Assembly: GCA_015501585.1 (NCBI GenBank)
Contig: JADNRY010000293.1
Span: 1 to 64,000, forward strand
Direction of reading: 5' to 3'
DNA from: Rhodocollybia butyracea
Taxonomy: Eukaryota; Basidiomycota; Agaricomycetes; Agaricales; Omphalotaceae
Length of the DNA stretch: 64,000 nucleotides
How positions within the stretch are numbered: position 1 is the first letter of the stretch; the number at the start of each line of letters is the position of its first letter. The position numbers and the translations under genes were made by a program. The notes under the pieces were generated by a model. It was given only the letters and a program-made list of their open reading frames with translations. It had not been told where the DNA came from and ran no database searches. Of this stretch, positions 1-12,000 are shown one piece after another.

Positions 1-196
1 GAACTTTGAAAGATGGGTTGGAAGTGGTAGAAGTGAAAAGACATAGTGATAATAGCCAACTGAGCCAACAAGCCAACTGAGCCAATTGATAGTGTAGAAA
101 GACAACAATAGTATAGAACTATTGAGGAGCGCACAAGTAAAGAGGTAACAAGAACACAACAACGAAATGCACAGTTAGAACACGGGGCCCATAACC
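1..196 (-). mobile_element. copia element, 5' leader and first gag codons, cut by window edge
   Basis: On the minus strand this reads as the leader of the copia family seen in full at 23542-23760: a primer-binding site (185-196) next to the LTR, a leader, then the gag start codon at 44. One extra A just after the start codon region (positions 34-41, compared with the other copies) would shift the frame. The rest of the element lies off the left edge, so its state cannot be judged. Confidence 0.85.
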
Positions 197-332
197 TGTT
201 GGAGGAAACTGCACTTGTTGAAGTTAAACACACTGGAGCGCCCTTCAGCTAACCCAAGCAGTGTGATACCCGTCTTAGTACAGCGTTGTTATGCTCAGTA
301 TAACGACTATAGTGTTGTACTAATAGCCTTAT
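197..332 (-). repeat. copia LTR, truncated
   Basis: Begins with TGTTGGAGG and matches the first 136 bp (minus orientation) of the 497-bp LTRs at 8457 and 13369. It stops abruptly after the CCTTAT motif, where an F1 element end follows. Confidence 0.85.
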
Positions 333-358
333 CCAGGGTCCAATTGCTAATGCCAACA
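333..358 (-). repeat. F1 tRNA-bearing element, terminal 26 bp only
   Basis: Exactly the first 26 bp of F1 (reverse complement of TGTTGGCATTAGC... at 22781). It lies between a truncated LTR and a DIRS gag fragment, so it is a relic of an F1 insertion broken by a deletion. Confidence 0.75.
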
Positions 359-697
359 GGATGACTACCGGAGGTGACTTGTGAAGGTTGGAGCTGTTTA
401 GAGTGAGTTTGGGGAAGATCAGAGTGGATCTGAGAGAGATTGAAGCGATTCTGAACTGGATTAGAGCGAGATGTGGATGGATTAAGCCCAGATTGGCGCG
501 ATCTAGCGCTAGGCAGGTTCTAGATGAGGGATGAAGCGATCCAGTGGCCTGGGATGCAGGATCATAGGTATGATCTTCCAATTCATCAAGATCTGGGGAA
601 TCAGCTCGAGTTTTGGACATGGAATGGTTGATATGAAGATGTGTGAGGTATGAGCAAGGAGTATGATGAAAAATCGACTTGATCAAGCAAGATCTAA
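359..697 (-). pseudogene. DIRS-like gag 5' fragment plus leader
   Basis: Reading leftward, the DIRS leader (697-621) is followed by the gag start codon (620-618) and roughly the first 85 codons, rich in Ser, Arg and Gln like the D1 gag at 32081. The fragment ends at 359 against the F1 relic. It is fused head-to-head with a direct copy of repeat R at 698, similar to the inverted/direct junction at 31220. Confidence 0.75.
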
Positions 698-1562
698 GTC
701 GACATGAAGGCGGATTCCAAGGGTAGGGAGACTTTCTGAAGGCCTCTGCAAACAACAGATACCATCCAGGACTTGCAATGCACAATTCATCACTTTTCAG
801 TGAACATGAATTCATTGCAGGTCCGGCGCGCCTCATCGCAGTACCATGCGGTCCTGCTATTACTGTCATAGGTACTCTATCATGTCCTTAACAAATCGCG
901 AAAGGAATCGAAGCGCTACCTATCTTCGTTCTTCCGGATTTCATTTTCAAGATCCAGCACTCTAACTTGGACTTTACATTTCGAGTTTTCAGCACATGAC
1001 CACCTCTGGTCAGCTGCCACTTTGGACAGATGATCAGCCAGTGTCCCTGTCGAGTTTCTAGTTCTATCAGGTGCCGGAGTTCCGAGCAGAGGCCTGTGAG
1101 AACATGATTAGAAATCTGACAAGGTCCTGTGCTTCTTTCCTTCCTTCCCCACCATCAACTTCGCTTCTGGTGACTGGTAAGGACATCTGTCCACTCTATA
1201 CAGCTCTGATAGCTCAAACATCGCCTCACAGCACCTCCTTTTGACTGCACAGACTCTAGCTCTTGCTCACAGAGTCTCAGATCAAAGGAATTGGTGCGCT
1301 TTTTCACTGATCTATCTGATCTTTCACTGAACAGAGCCCACAAACACATCCATAACAGATCTATACACATCTACAGCCTCTGAAGTCGACCTAGTTGTCA
1401 GATCTTGGATATCAGGGCTCTCAGTGCGCTTAGATCGATGTTTTTTGCCTGTGTACTGTTATACTGACTGATATCTGACTTAGATCTTGCTTGATCAAGT
1501 CGATTTTTCATCACCCTACTCCTCTCCCTCTTTCCATCTTGATGTAACTGTACAAACCAATG
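698..1562 (+). repeat. DIRS terminal repeat R, with partial X segment
   Basis: Starts GTCGACATGAAGG and matches R at 31220, 36798 and 42211 for about 815 bp to the TTCATCA motif near 1513, then follows the X segment of the right terminus to about 1562 before diverging. The T segment is missing. The small open frames in it are on both strands and recur in every copy, so I do not call them genes. Confidence 0.8.
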
Positions 1563-1950
1563 TCTATTCCCTCTTTGACTTCAGTGACTTGTATCACTCA
1601 AGGACCACTGTTCTCTATCCACATTGTGCTCTATTCTATCTATTAAGCACCTACTGAGTGTCTCACACCCATACCTTGCATGTAGTACCCATTTCATTAT
1701 TATTGTAAGTACTAAATACTTGCAGGTACTCACAAGTAACTTGCGAGTACCTGTATTCACTGGATCCGCAAGTACCTGCAAGTACCTGTGTTAAGATACC
1801 TGCGGATCCCGGTATCTGTTTCCCATGGATCCGTGCAACAGATCTGGTTTACCTGGACCTGGACTTGTGGACATCTTTACTGCCGAGGAAGTTACTGCAG
1901 CTGCAAACTGGCACATACCCTGCAGAAACACCTACACAACATCGGAAAAG
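1563..1950. other. unassigned stretch with short degenerate repeats
   Basis: No gene is supported. Between about 1704 and 1818 the motif AAGTACCTG and its reverse complement recur several times (GCAGGTACT, GCGAGTACCTG, GCAAGTACCTGCAAGTACCTG, GATACCTGCGGATCC), giving a small patch of interspersed direct and inverted repeats. Confidence 0.6.
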
Positions 1951-2983
1951 TTCGACATGAAGGCGGATTCCAAGGGTAGGGAGACTTTCTGAAGGCCTCT
2001 GCAAACAACAGATACCATCCAGGACTTGCAATGCACAATTCATCACTTTTCAGTGCACATGAATTCATTGCAAGTCCGCCGCGCCTCATCGCAGTACCGT
2101 GCGGACCTGCTATTACTGTCATAGGTACTCTATCATGTCCTTAACAAATCGCGAAAAGAATCGAAGCGCTACCTATCTTCGTTCTTCCGCGATTTCATTT
2201 TCGAAATCCTCACTCTAACTTGGACTTTGCATTTCGAGTTTTTCAGCACATGACCACCTCTGGTCAGCTGCCACTTTGGACAGATGATCAGCCAGTGTCC
2301 CTGTCGAGTTTCTAGTTCTATCAGGTGCCGGAGTTCCGAGCAGAGGCCTGTGAGAACATGATTAGAAATCTGACAAGGTCCTGTGCTTCTTTCCTTCCTT
2401 CCCCACCATCAACTTCGCTTCTGGTGACTGGTAAGGACATCTGTCCACTCTATACAGCTCTGATAGCTCAAACATCGCCTCACAGCACCTCCTTTTGACT
2501 GCACAGACTCTAGCTCTTGCTCACAGAGTCTCAGATCAAAGGAATTGGTGCGCTTTTTCACTGATCTATCTGATCTTTCACTGAACAGAGCCCACAACAC
2601 ATCCATAACAGATCTATACACATCTACAGCCTCTGAAGTCGACCTAGTTGTCAGATCTTGGATATCAGGGCTCTCAGTGCGCTTAGATCAATGTTTTTTT
2701 GCCTCTGTACTGTATACTGACTGATATCTGACTTAGATCTTGCTTGATCAAGTCGATTTTTCATCACCCTCCCTCCTCTCCCTCTTTCTATCTTGATGTA
2801 ACTGTACAAACCAATGTATGTTTGTTTTGTGTTTTCTTTTTCAACTCTGTTTTGTAGTATGCATTCCTTTAGTTACTTACATGCATGTATTCAGTACATA
2901 GCACTTCATGATGCGCTTAATTTATGGGCCTGGGGCCTGAGTTTTTGGCTAACTTATTCACTCCTGAGTGATGAAAGGCATAG
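1951..2983 (+). repeat. DIRS terminal unit R-X-T (isolated copy)
   Basis: Contains R (1951 to about 2765), segment X and segment T ending GAAAGGCATAG at 2983, in the same order as the right end of the DIRS array at 42211-43244. It has no coding region between its ends, so it behaves like a solo terminal unit. The first base is T instead of G in the usual GTCGAC start. Confidence 0.8.
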
Positions 2984-3622
2984 GCGAGACACCATTCTGT
3001 CCCTGCTGCAAGCATGATGTCCCAGAGACAGTCTTCCACTACATGATGGAATATCTGGTTCCCTGAGGTCTATTCAATCGAAATACACTAGAAGCACTCC
3101 CAGTAATATTTGTATCATTTGTGCAGCACCACTTAACAAGTTATGAAGGCTGTATCCATTACTACTTATACTATTGGGATTAGAAGAGAACCTCCTTAGA
3201 AAGATGTCACACATGCGAAATATGATTGCAGCGGCATTTGGAGAACTCAATAGGTATACTAGAGAGTCCAAATCCGAAGTCCTGAGTTGTGCTGATGTCC
3301 GGAAGTGGTTGAAATACGGAGATCTTGCTATAACTCCGAAATTAGGTCACTATTTGTTTAAGCCAAACATGAGCTAAAACCGCTGTTCCCCTGCATCCTC
3401 TGTGGTACTTCCAAGATAGGACAGTGTCCCTAGACCCTCTAGCATCGCTATAACCAAGTACAAGCATTTATAGAAGCTTGTTGTCCCTTCCCAATACAGG
3501 GAAGAGTGATAATCTCCAATTTCGGAGTGTTGATTTGAAATTTGAATTGAAATATATAGAAACATGAAATTCAGCTCGTTAGAAGCTAGAGAGCGGTTTG
3601 ACACACCCTTAAGTGGTCTGTG
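2984..3622. other. unassigned sequence between DIRS unit and F1
   Basis: Small ORFs here (67 aa at 3174-3377 on plus, 120 aa at 3374-3736 on minus) show no domain or repeat relationship that I recognise, and the second runs into the F1 element. I see nothing else. Confidence 0.5.
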
Positions 3623-3917
3623 TGTTAGAGAAATCAGGTGACCAGGATCAAGCAGTACCTTGTCCCAAATCAAGTGACCTTGAAACAGGAGGGAAATAAA
3701 TGTTGACACTAGCTGGGATTGAACCAGCGACCACACAGTACTCTAGACTGGTGCTCTAACCAACTGAGCTATAGTGCCGATGGTTAGAGTATGGATGTTA
3801 AGCCATTATCACTATGAGGATTGTTAGTCACTCAACTGGCCCACATTCATGTTGTACTGAAGCGGTTAGTCTTAGTACTAGAATGATGTAACCAGGGTCC
3901 AATTGCTAATGCCAACA
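3623..3917 (-). mobile_element. F1 tRNA-bearing element, full length with 5-bp TSD
   Basis: A 295-bp element in minus orientation with ends TGTTAG...CCAACA and a perfect 5-bp duplication CTGTG at 3618-3622 and 3918-3922. It has no ORF. It contains a tRNA-like region (3704-3778) with A-box and B-box promoter motifs. The TG...CA ends and 5-bp duplication match integrase-type insertion of the copia LTRs in this window rather than the longer variable duplications of LINE-driven SINEs; there is no poly(A) tail. Confidence 0.8.
3704..3778 (-). tRNA. tRNA-like sequence inside F1 (probably not a working tRNA)
   Basis: A 75-nt cloverleaf can be drawn: 7-bp acceptor GGCACTA/TAGTGTC, D-arm GCTC/GAGC with the A-box TAGCTCAGTTGGTTAGAGC, T-arm GCTGG/CCAGC with B-box GGTTCAATCCC. 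The anticodon stem has a mismatch and one extra nucleotide compared with a normal tRNA-Thr-like arm, so the anticodon is uncertain. Likely kept as a Pol III promoter. Confidence 0.55.
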
Positions 3918-3922
3918 CTGTG

Positions 3923-4352
3923 CACACTACATAGCCGCACTCCTGCTCTATATAATGTAGCCCAGATTGATAGTTGATCCCCAGGTTTGGGTTTCCCCTC
4001 ACAAGAGGCTGGGATTTCCCCCTCACTTCACACAAGTTTTGTTTTATTAGTTTTATTTGTTTTGAGTCAAGTCTAGTACAGTTCAGTTCAGTTCAAGTAT
4101 AGTAGATAGGCTGCAGTCAGGCTCTTTCTGGGTAGATAACCCCTGGTCAGTGCTTTCTTGTATTATATATCCACTTCCCCCTCCATTTACCTTTGTTCCT
4201 GCATTCACTATTCATTACGAAGTTCAACTCTTTGTAATTTCACATCCCCCCTCTGAACTTGGAGTCTTTATTGTAGTTTAGTGGTAGTGTTGATGGTTTG
4301 GCTGTTTATTGGCCATTTCTCACACTTTCCACTTAGCCACAGTAACACCCTC
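3923..4352 (-). other. probable gypsy remnant downstream of gag
   Basis: Lies 3' of the gag below on the same strand and would hold the protease/RT start, but stops occur in every frame and no catalytic motif is visible. No separate gene. Confidence 0.35.
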
Positions 4353-5248
4353 TCAAGGGTTTAGGACAGGGTGTTTGTTCTCATTCCCAGGTTTGTCATA
4401 GCAGTCATTGGTATTATGACTTTTTGCTTTGAATTTCAAACCCTTTGCAGAGCATATTTGGCAAAGTTTGCCTTTTGTCTCCTGGAATTTATTTGTTCTG
4501 GTGTTTTACCCTTCCCTTTTTTGCCATATCAATCTCCATAGGTTGTGGATCATTGTTTGCCATTGCCTTTACTGTTTCCATGCCAAAAATAGAGCCTTTA
4601 GTTTTCTCAGGATGTAAGCTTTTGTAGGCCAACAGAGAAGCTCTAAGTACTCCATTTGGTAGGTGATTTTCCTACAACTTCAAGTAGCACAAGTGCATTA
4701 CCAATTCTTGTGAGATACATTCCGCAGCTTGTCAATATGGATACTGTCTTGATATTCAACAAGGCGTGCCAAAGTGGGTATTGTTCAGCATATTTAATGA
4801 AGTCCTTATTGGCCAAAGTTTTATTGGTCCAAAGCTGAGTGAGCTCATCCTTTGCTCCTTCTTTGTCATCACGCGCCATAAATAGTGGTTAACTCCTCTA
4901 CAAATTTATCCCAAAGTCCCAAGTCTTTTCCAAGACGGTGTCATCAAAGTAGCCTTCATGTATGTTGTGGCAGGTGAACTAAGAGAGTCAGTGCAGTCTC
5001 ACAATGCCAGATGATGAACAATACAGAGTGACTTGATTTAACCAATCCTCCAGTGACATTTTGTTATCTGTCCCAGAGAATGTTGGTGGTTCAGGGACTT
5101 TAAGTCTAGTGATGGAGCCAGCACCAGTTCCAGCAGGGATTCTATCCAACTGGGTTTTATAGGCCTGAAGAAGTTGGGCCTGTGTGTCAACTAGTTGCCT
5201 GAGGTTTTTAATTTCCTCCTTGAGAGCATCCTGGGTATGAGCAGCCAT
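4353..5248 (-). pseudogene. Ty3/gypsy gag remnant
   Basis: The N-terminus (start at 5248) has a heptad-rich coiled coil, then a FSG-DNK-EDWL motif typical of Ty3/gypsy capsid proteins. After frameshifts, a capsid-like stretch with the motif ARDDKEGAKDELTQLW follows (4879-4643), and near 4480-4400 a zinc knuckle of form C-x2-C...H-x4-C can be read in another frame. At least two frameshifts and in-frame stops break it, so it is dead. It is interrupted downstream by unrelated sequence and F1. Confidence 0.7.
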
Positions 5249-6664
5249 ACTAAAGCTTCATTCATCCAATCAGAAAGCTCATCAATATGTTGGTCAAATA
5301 ATTTTTAACAGTGCTACTGTTGTCAAGTGGGATTTCGGAATAACGTCCAATCATTACGTTGGGCTTCAGAACCAAAGCCAATAGTAGTCATATCCACATT
5401 TTGAGCTACACTTTCAGCCCAGTTCTCTACATCAACCATGAGATTTAGGTTGGTAAGGTGTGAAAGATGACATTTCTGCTTAATGGTAATTAGCCAATGT
5501 GTTTGTAATAAAAAACAAAGTTAGGATTGAGAAAATAAAGTGCCAATTAATTTTATGCCAAGTACAATTTATATGGGAGTTGAATATCTAACAGTGCAAT
5601 AGTACTTTAAGCATACAGCATAGTGGCATTATGTGGCATAAGTACTACAATGTTGCTTTTCAGCAGACAGAGTACAAAGGAAAAAATGTGGTGTCCAGTG
5701 GTTGTCCAGGTCTTGATGTCTTCTTTGTCAAAGTGGCAAGTCTCTATGTGTGCACTTTCACATAGCAAATGGGTTTAGCCCTTGTATAACACAAGCAACT
5801 TATCTGCCCAAACTGGTTTAGCTGTTGAACCCAAAGGCTCATGGCATGCTGAGCACAAGAGCATGACCAGTCTGTTGCATCCTTCAACAATAAAGTTAAA
5901 GTGCAGCAAATACCCCTTATGCCTAGGGCCCGGCAAATAGGTCAGCATGCAGCTCTCAGAGTTGAGCCACCCTTCAAGGAGAAGGTGCATCTCATAGAAG
6001 ACACAGTCCTTTTCAGGAACAGCATCAGAAGATCCCCCAGAACTGACAGTGATCCCCCACAGAACCCAAAGATGACAGAAGAAAGACAGGACAACCTGCA
6101 ACAAAGGAACCTACCACCTGATGCAGTAGCAACAGGCAGCAAAGCAGCAAGACTCAAGAAACTATCACAAATCTAAGCTCACCTGCTTAATGTGTTGATA
6201 GGGGAAGTAAGAAGCTAAGTGAGAGAGAGAGATGCTTGTATGAAGACAATAAGATGTTCTTGAGTCTGGGGACTGTAGAAGCAGACCCCACTACTTATAT
6301 ACATGTGTAACTAAATAGGACCCAGATCACTTTACTCTGGGTAGTTCTAGAAGGTTCTACTGTCAAGGTGAAACTATCTGTCAAAAGGTGACACTGTCTG
6401 TCAAGGTTAGACATTAATACATCTGGTATCTATCTACTTTAAGTAATAAATAAGATATAGATCTAATGTAATGATAAGCCATGGCACAGATAAGATATTG
6501 ATAGATAAGATAAAATATAAGATAAAGCAAATGAAATAGAAATCTGTGATACGTATCAGTTAATACACTTGCTCTAGGTGTCATATAAAGGACAATGAGA
6601 TATATTTCAAGTGTATATCATCTCATCAGATCCATATGTGCAGTATGGGTACCCCACCACTCTC
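5249..6664 (-). other. probable gypsy leader/LTR region, unassigned in detail
   Basis: Lies 5' of the gypsy gag on the same strand. A 109-aa ORF (6104-5775) has no recognisable domain. Around 6450-6530 the motif ATAAGATA recurs several times. I cannot mark LTR ends because the second LTR is missing. No other gene is supported. Confidence 0.35.
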
Positions 6665-7130
6665 TGTGGAGGAAACTGCACTTGTTGAAGTTAAACACAC
6701 TGGAGCGCCCTTCAGCTAACCCAAGCAGTGTGATACCCGTCTTAGTACAGCGTTGTTATGCTCAGTATAACGACTATAGTGTTGTACTAATAGCCTTATA
6801 GTTCCTCAGTACTCCAATAGACAGCAAACAATGAACTGAATCAAAGATATGTGAATATTGATTTGGACTCTTTCTAACTAGTAAGGAATAGGTATTTGTT
6901 TGGTTCTATTTGTACTGAAACGCATGAGGCGTGAAAATGGTGTCCACAATTGTGCGCGCATAGATATTTTCAACAGTCACCACTCAAAACTGAACAAATG
7001 AAAGCCAAAAAGTAAACTAGGGCAGATATAACATGGTAACAAAAATTACTATAAAAGTACATAGTTTAGAGATGGAATATGGCGTGGGATGTTAGTAAGC
7101 AGTAGTGTTCACTCACATATACACTCAACA
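6665..7130 (-). repeat. 3' LTR of copia C2 (decayed)
   Basis: TGTGGAGG... to ...ACTCAACA, 466 bp, matching the family LTR but with small deletions (one of about 20 bp in the AAATATCTTGC region). The left flank is unrelated to the right flank of the partner LTR at 16951-17447, so no target duplication remains. Confidence 0.85.
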
Positions 7131-8456
7131 CAACCCCCTGATGGAACACTTTGCAATCCAGCACAATCAACAAACAACCCCCCAACATAGTTTTCCTTCA
7201 AAGGAAGGTGGTTTCACAAGTCCAATCAAAGATCGGAACTTTTCCACCTTTGGTTTGGCAAGGGCCTTTGTGAGCAGGTCAGGCGGGATTATCCTCAGTG
7301 GGCAAATTGAGAGTGTAAGTTCCCATGTACAACTTGTTCTCTGAGCCAGTAGAAAGTCCTGTCAAGATGCTTCATTCGGCCGTGATGTTCAGGGTTTTTA
7401 AGCAACCTGAATGGATATTGTTGTCGGTGTGGATAATGGTAGGAGAAGCGACTTTATACCAAGCTCATTGAGAAGAAACGTATTGCCAACACTTCTTTGC
7501 CCACCGCATTTGAAGCCACAAACTCGGCTTCAGTAGAGGATAGAGTAACCACAGGTTGTAGTTTACTACTCCAGCTAACAGCACCTGATCCAACCTTTTA
7601 TGATGTATCCAGTTGTTGACTTTCCCATTGTCTTTGTTGCCACCCAAGTCTGCATCACCAATAGCTGTGATCAGATCGGGGGCATCAGGATCTGGCCCTA
7701 GTTCAACTCATAGTCAAGAGATCCTTTCAAGTAACGCCACAAATGCTTACAGCAATTCCAATGAGCGTATCCAGGATTAGAGTTTGAAACGAGTCAAGAC
7801 ACCACATGCATAAGCTGTGTCGACCACGAAGGATCATGGCCAGAAACAATAGGGAGCCAACAGCCGACATGTAGGGACATTGATCATCTCTTCTTTCTCC
7901 TCTGGTGTTTGGGGGCAGTCCGCTTTAGAGAGTGTCACAGTGGGATTCATGGGAGTGCCCACAGCTTGGAATCAGTCATGCCAAATTCATCGAGTTTACG
8001 GAGGATGTATTGCCGGGCATTAAGATATAGTTTTACGGTTCTGGCGGTCTCGTCTGATTCCCATGCCAAGTAAGAAGTCGTACTGCCCAAGTCACGGAGT
8101 TTAAGTTCTTTCTCTAGATCATAGACAAATTGATCTATAACACCAGAGTCTTTACAGCAAGAGTGATATCGTCTACCCAAACTGGAACAATCACTTTAAG
8201 GTTACCGCGTTTAAATAGATAAACACATGGATCAGACTCCAGCGGTTGAAGCCCAACTTGGCTAACACACCACAGAGTTTCTCACTCCAAAGACGGGGCG
8301 ACTCTTAACCCATATAGGGACTTGTTTAGCCTGCACCACTTCTCTCTGGTCCACCTTGCTTGAAACCCTCGGGCTGTCTCATGTAGATAGTTGTGTCAAT
8401 GTCAGAATTAATAAACGCATTGAGATGTCAACAGAGCGAAGCTCCATATCATCAAT
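7131..8456 (-). pseudogene. copia C2 pol, RT-RNase H part (split from 13868)
   Basis: This is the 3' third of the older copia C2, separated from its 5' part by the C1 insertion at 8457-13867. Pieces align with RT and RNase H of C3 (for example the region 8180-7947 with the motif DLGST), but many indels break every frame. The polypurine tract next to the LTR reads CAACCCCCTGATGG on this strand. Last five bases (8452-8456, TCAAT) are one copy of the C1 target duplication. Confidence 0.8.
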
Positions 8457-8953
8457 TGTTGGAGGAAACTGCACTTGTTGAAGTTAAACACACTGGAGCG
8501 CCCTTCAGCTAACCCAAGCAGTGTGATACCCGTCTTAGTACAGCGTTGTTATGCTCAGTATAACGACTATAGTGTTGTACTAATAGCCTTATAGTTCCTC
8601 AGTACTCCAATAGACAGCAAACAATGAACTGAATCAAAGATATGTGAATATTGATTTGGACTCTTTCTAACTATGTAAGGAATAGGTATTTGTTTGGTTC
8701 TATTTGTACTGAAACGCATGAGGCGTGAAAATGGGTGTCCACAATTGTGCGCGCATAGATATTTTCAACAGTCACCACTCAAACTGAGAAAATATCTTGC
8801 AAACTGAACAAATGAAAGCCAAAAAGTAAACTAGGGCAGATATCAACATGGTAACAAAAGATTACTATAAAAGTACATAGTTTAGAGATGGAATATGGTC
8901 GTGGGAAGGTGATTAGGTAAGCAGATGTGTGACAGCACTATGTACACTCAACA
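8457..8953 (-). repeat. 3' LTR of copia C1
   Basis: 497 bp, TGTTGGAGG...CTCAACA, nearly identical to its partner at 13369-13867, which indicates a recent insertion. Flanked on the left by TCAAT (8452-8456), repeated at 13868-13872. Confidence 0.92.
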
Positions 8954-9023
8954 CAACCCCCTGATGGAACACTTCTGCAAGTCCATCACACACACAACCC
9001 CCCAACATAGTGTTTCCTTCAAA

Positions 9024-12000
9024 TTAAGGAAGGGATGGTTTCACAAGTCCAATCAAAGATCGGAACTTTTCCACCTTTGGTTTGGCAAGGGCCTTTGTGA
9101 GCAGGTCAGCTGGATTATCCTCAGTGGGCAGATAAGAAGGTAACAATTTCCCATGTACAACTTGTTCTCTGAGCCAGTAGAAAGTCCTGTCAAGGTGCTT
9201 CATTCTGCCATGATGTTCTGGATTCTTGGCAACTTGGATGGAGGATTGATTGTCGACATGGATAATGGTAGGACAGCCGACTTTATACCCAAGCTCAGTA
9301 AGGAGAGAACGAATTGCCAACACTTCTTTGCCCACTGCATTGGAAGCCACAAACTCGGCTTCAGTAGAGGATAGAGTAACCACAGGTTGTAGTTTACTAC
9401 TCCAGCTAACAGCACCTGATCCAACCTTTATGATGTATCCAGTAGTTGACTTCCCATTGTCTTTGTTACCACCCAAGTCTGAGTCACTAATAGCAGTGAT
9501 CAGGTCGGGGGCATCAGGATCTGGCCCTAATTCCAACTCGTAATCAATAGATCCCTTCAAATAGCGCCACAAGTGCTTTACAGCAATCCAGTGAGCATGC
9601 CCAGGATTAGAGTTGAAACGGGTTAAGACACCACATGCATAAGCAGTGTCAACTCGAAGGATCATAGCCAAGAACAATAGGAGCCAACTGCCGACATGTA
9701 GGGATGTTGATCATCTCTTCTTTCTCCTCTGGTGTTTGTGGGCAGTCATCTTTGGATAGTGTAACATTGGGATTCATGGGAGTGTGAACAGGTTTAGAGT
9801 CCTGCATGCCAAATTCGTCGAGTTTACGCAGGATGTATTGCCGGGCATTAAGATAGAGTTTACGATTTTGGCGGTCACGTCTGATTCCCAATCCAAGTAA
9901 GAAGTCGGTACTGCCCAAGTCACGGAGTTTAAGTTCTTTCTGTAGATCATGCACAAATTGATCTATTACACCAGAGTCTTTACAAGCAAGAGTGATATCA
10001 TCAACCCAAACTGGAACAATCACTTTAAGGTTACCGCGTTGAAACATGTAAACGCATGGATCAGACTCTAGGCGTTTAAAGCCAAGCTTGGCAAACACAC
10101 CACAGAGTTTCTCACTCCAAAGACGGGGCGACTGCTTTAACCCATATAGGGACTTGTTTAGCCTGCAAACTTTCTCTGGTCCACCTTGCTTGAAACCCTC
10201 GGGCTGTCTCATGTAGATAGTAGTGTCAATATCAGAATTGATAAACGCATGTGAGATATCAACAGAGCGAAGCTCCATATCATCAATGGCGGCAAGAGCA
10301 AGTACAATGCGTAATGAGGACCAGCGGAGAGTTGAAGCATAGGTTTCGAGATAGTCGAATCCAGGTCTTTGGCTGAAGCCTTGAGCACACAAGCGTGCTT
10401 TAAACCGCTCAATAGAGCCATCAGCATTGTGATTTAATGCGAAATACCCAAGTCGACCCAATAGCTTTCTCTCCTGGTGGTAAGTCAATGATATCCCAAG
10501 TGCCATTAGCAAGATGAGCAGAGATCTCGTCGTTCATTGCTTCTTCCCATTTAAAGGCTTCAGGACTGCGCATAGCGTCTCGATAATTACGAGGTTCTAC
10601 ACAAGCTGCTGCAGCATGTCCTTGTTCCTCTACATCACCATCGTAGTTGTCAGAGTCATCAGGCTCGTTGTTGTGGGCATTGCCCTGAGAAGCAGGTATG
10701 ACTTCCCACCATCTACCAGGAGGTTTGCGAGCACGAGCAGGTCGTCTCAAAGCTAAGGGTTGCCCATCAGATTCATCATCCTCAGTTACTGGTATTTCTG
10801 GTTCTGGTTCAGGATCAAGAGCAGGGGCGGGTGGGTGGTTAAGGGGAGGCATATCCTCTTCATCCACAGAGTCAGGTTCAGATTCGGAGTCATCATATTG
10901 AGAAGGAGGTGTGAACAAGTCTTTAGTGGTACTGGCTGGTGGTTTGGGAGTAGCAGATGGTTCAGAACTAGTCACAGGAGTATGGTCTCGACGAAGGGCA
11001 GGCTGATTAGGTGACTTGGATCCATACATGAACCTTTCGTCAAATTCTGCACGTTCACTGATAATGACCTTTTTAGTGACAGGATTCCAGAACTTCCAGC
11101 CTTTAACTCCCTCAGGGTACCCAATAAACACACACTTCTCCATATGTGAACCAAAGTGAGGCCTCTTGTCCTTTTGAATATGCACATAAGCAATGCATCC
11201 CCAGACACGCAGATTGTCAACTTTAGGCTTAATTTTATACCAGGCTTCAAAAGGAGTGACATCTGGAACAGCAGACGTTGGGCATCGATTTAACACATAA
11301 ACAAGCGCAGCCAGGCATTCAGCCCAAAATGTCTTTGGTAAACCCGATTCCAGTAGCATAGCAGTCAGTAATTCAGCCAATGTCCGGTTAAGCCGTTCAG
11401 CAACTCCATTCTGCTGAGGTCGATTCCTAGTTGTCCGTTGTACTTCAATACCCTCGTGCTGTAAGAACTGTTCAAATTCCTTGGATATAAACTCGCCACC
11501 TTTGTCATGTCTGATCTTCTTGATCTTTTTACCAGTAGAGTTTTCCGCCCAGGCCTTAAACCGCTTGAATGCACCAAAAGCTTCACTCTTCTTTTTGAGT
11601 AGTACAACTGCTCTGAAGCGTGATTTGTCGCATATAAAGGGGATCCAGTAGCGGTAGCCAGAAGGCGAGATTACACCAGTATCATGTACATCCATATGAA
11701 CAAGTTCTAAAATTTCAAAAGCACGAGTTTCACTGCTAGGAAAAGGATTGGCATGCATCTTTCCACCAAGACATGGTTCACATACTGGGTCTGGCTTTGC
11801 ACTAGAATCGAGTTTAAAGCCCTCAACCAACCGATTTTTAGACAGCTTGCTAACATCACTCAGATTGTAGTGAAAGAAGCGCCTATGCCACAGCTCAAGA
11901 TCAAGAGGTAGAGTCGACCCAACATGTGCACATTCAGCTTCTGTACTAACAGTATGTCCATTAAGATAACCAACCGATTTATTATTAACTGAAGCAGTGA

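Noticed and set aside
249..869. 206-aa minus-strand ORF
   Set aside because: It spans a copia LTR end, an F1 relic, a DIRS gag fragment and repeat R in one chance frame.
3704..3778. Functional host tRNA gene
   Set aside because: Identical repeats inside mobile elements, an anticodon-stem mismatch and an extra nucleotide make a working tRNA unlikely.
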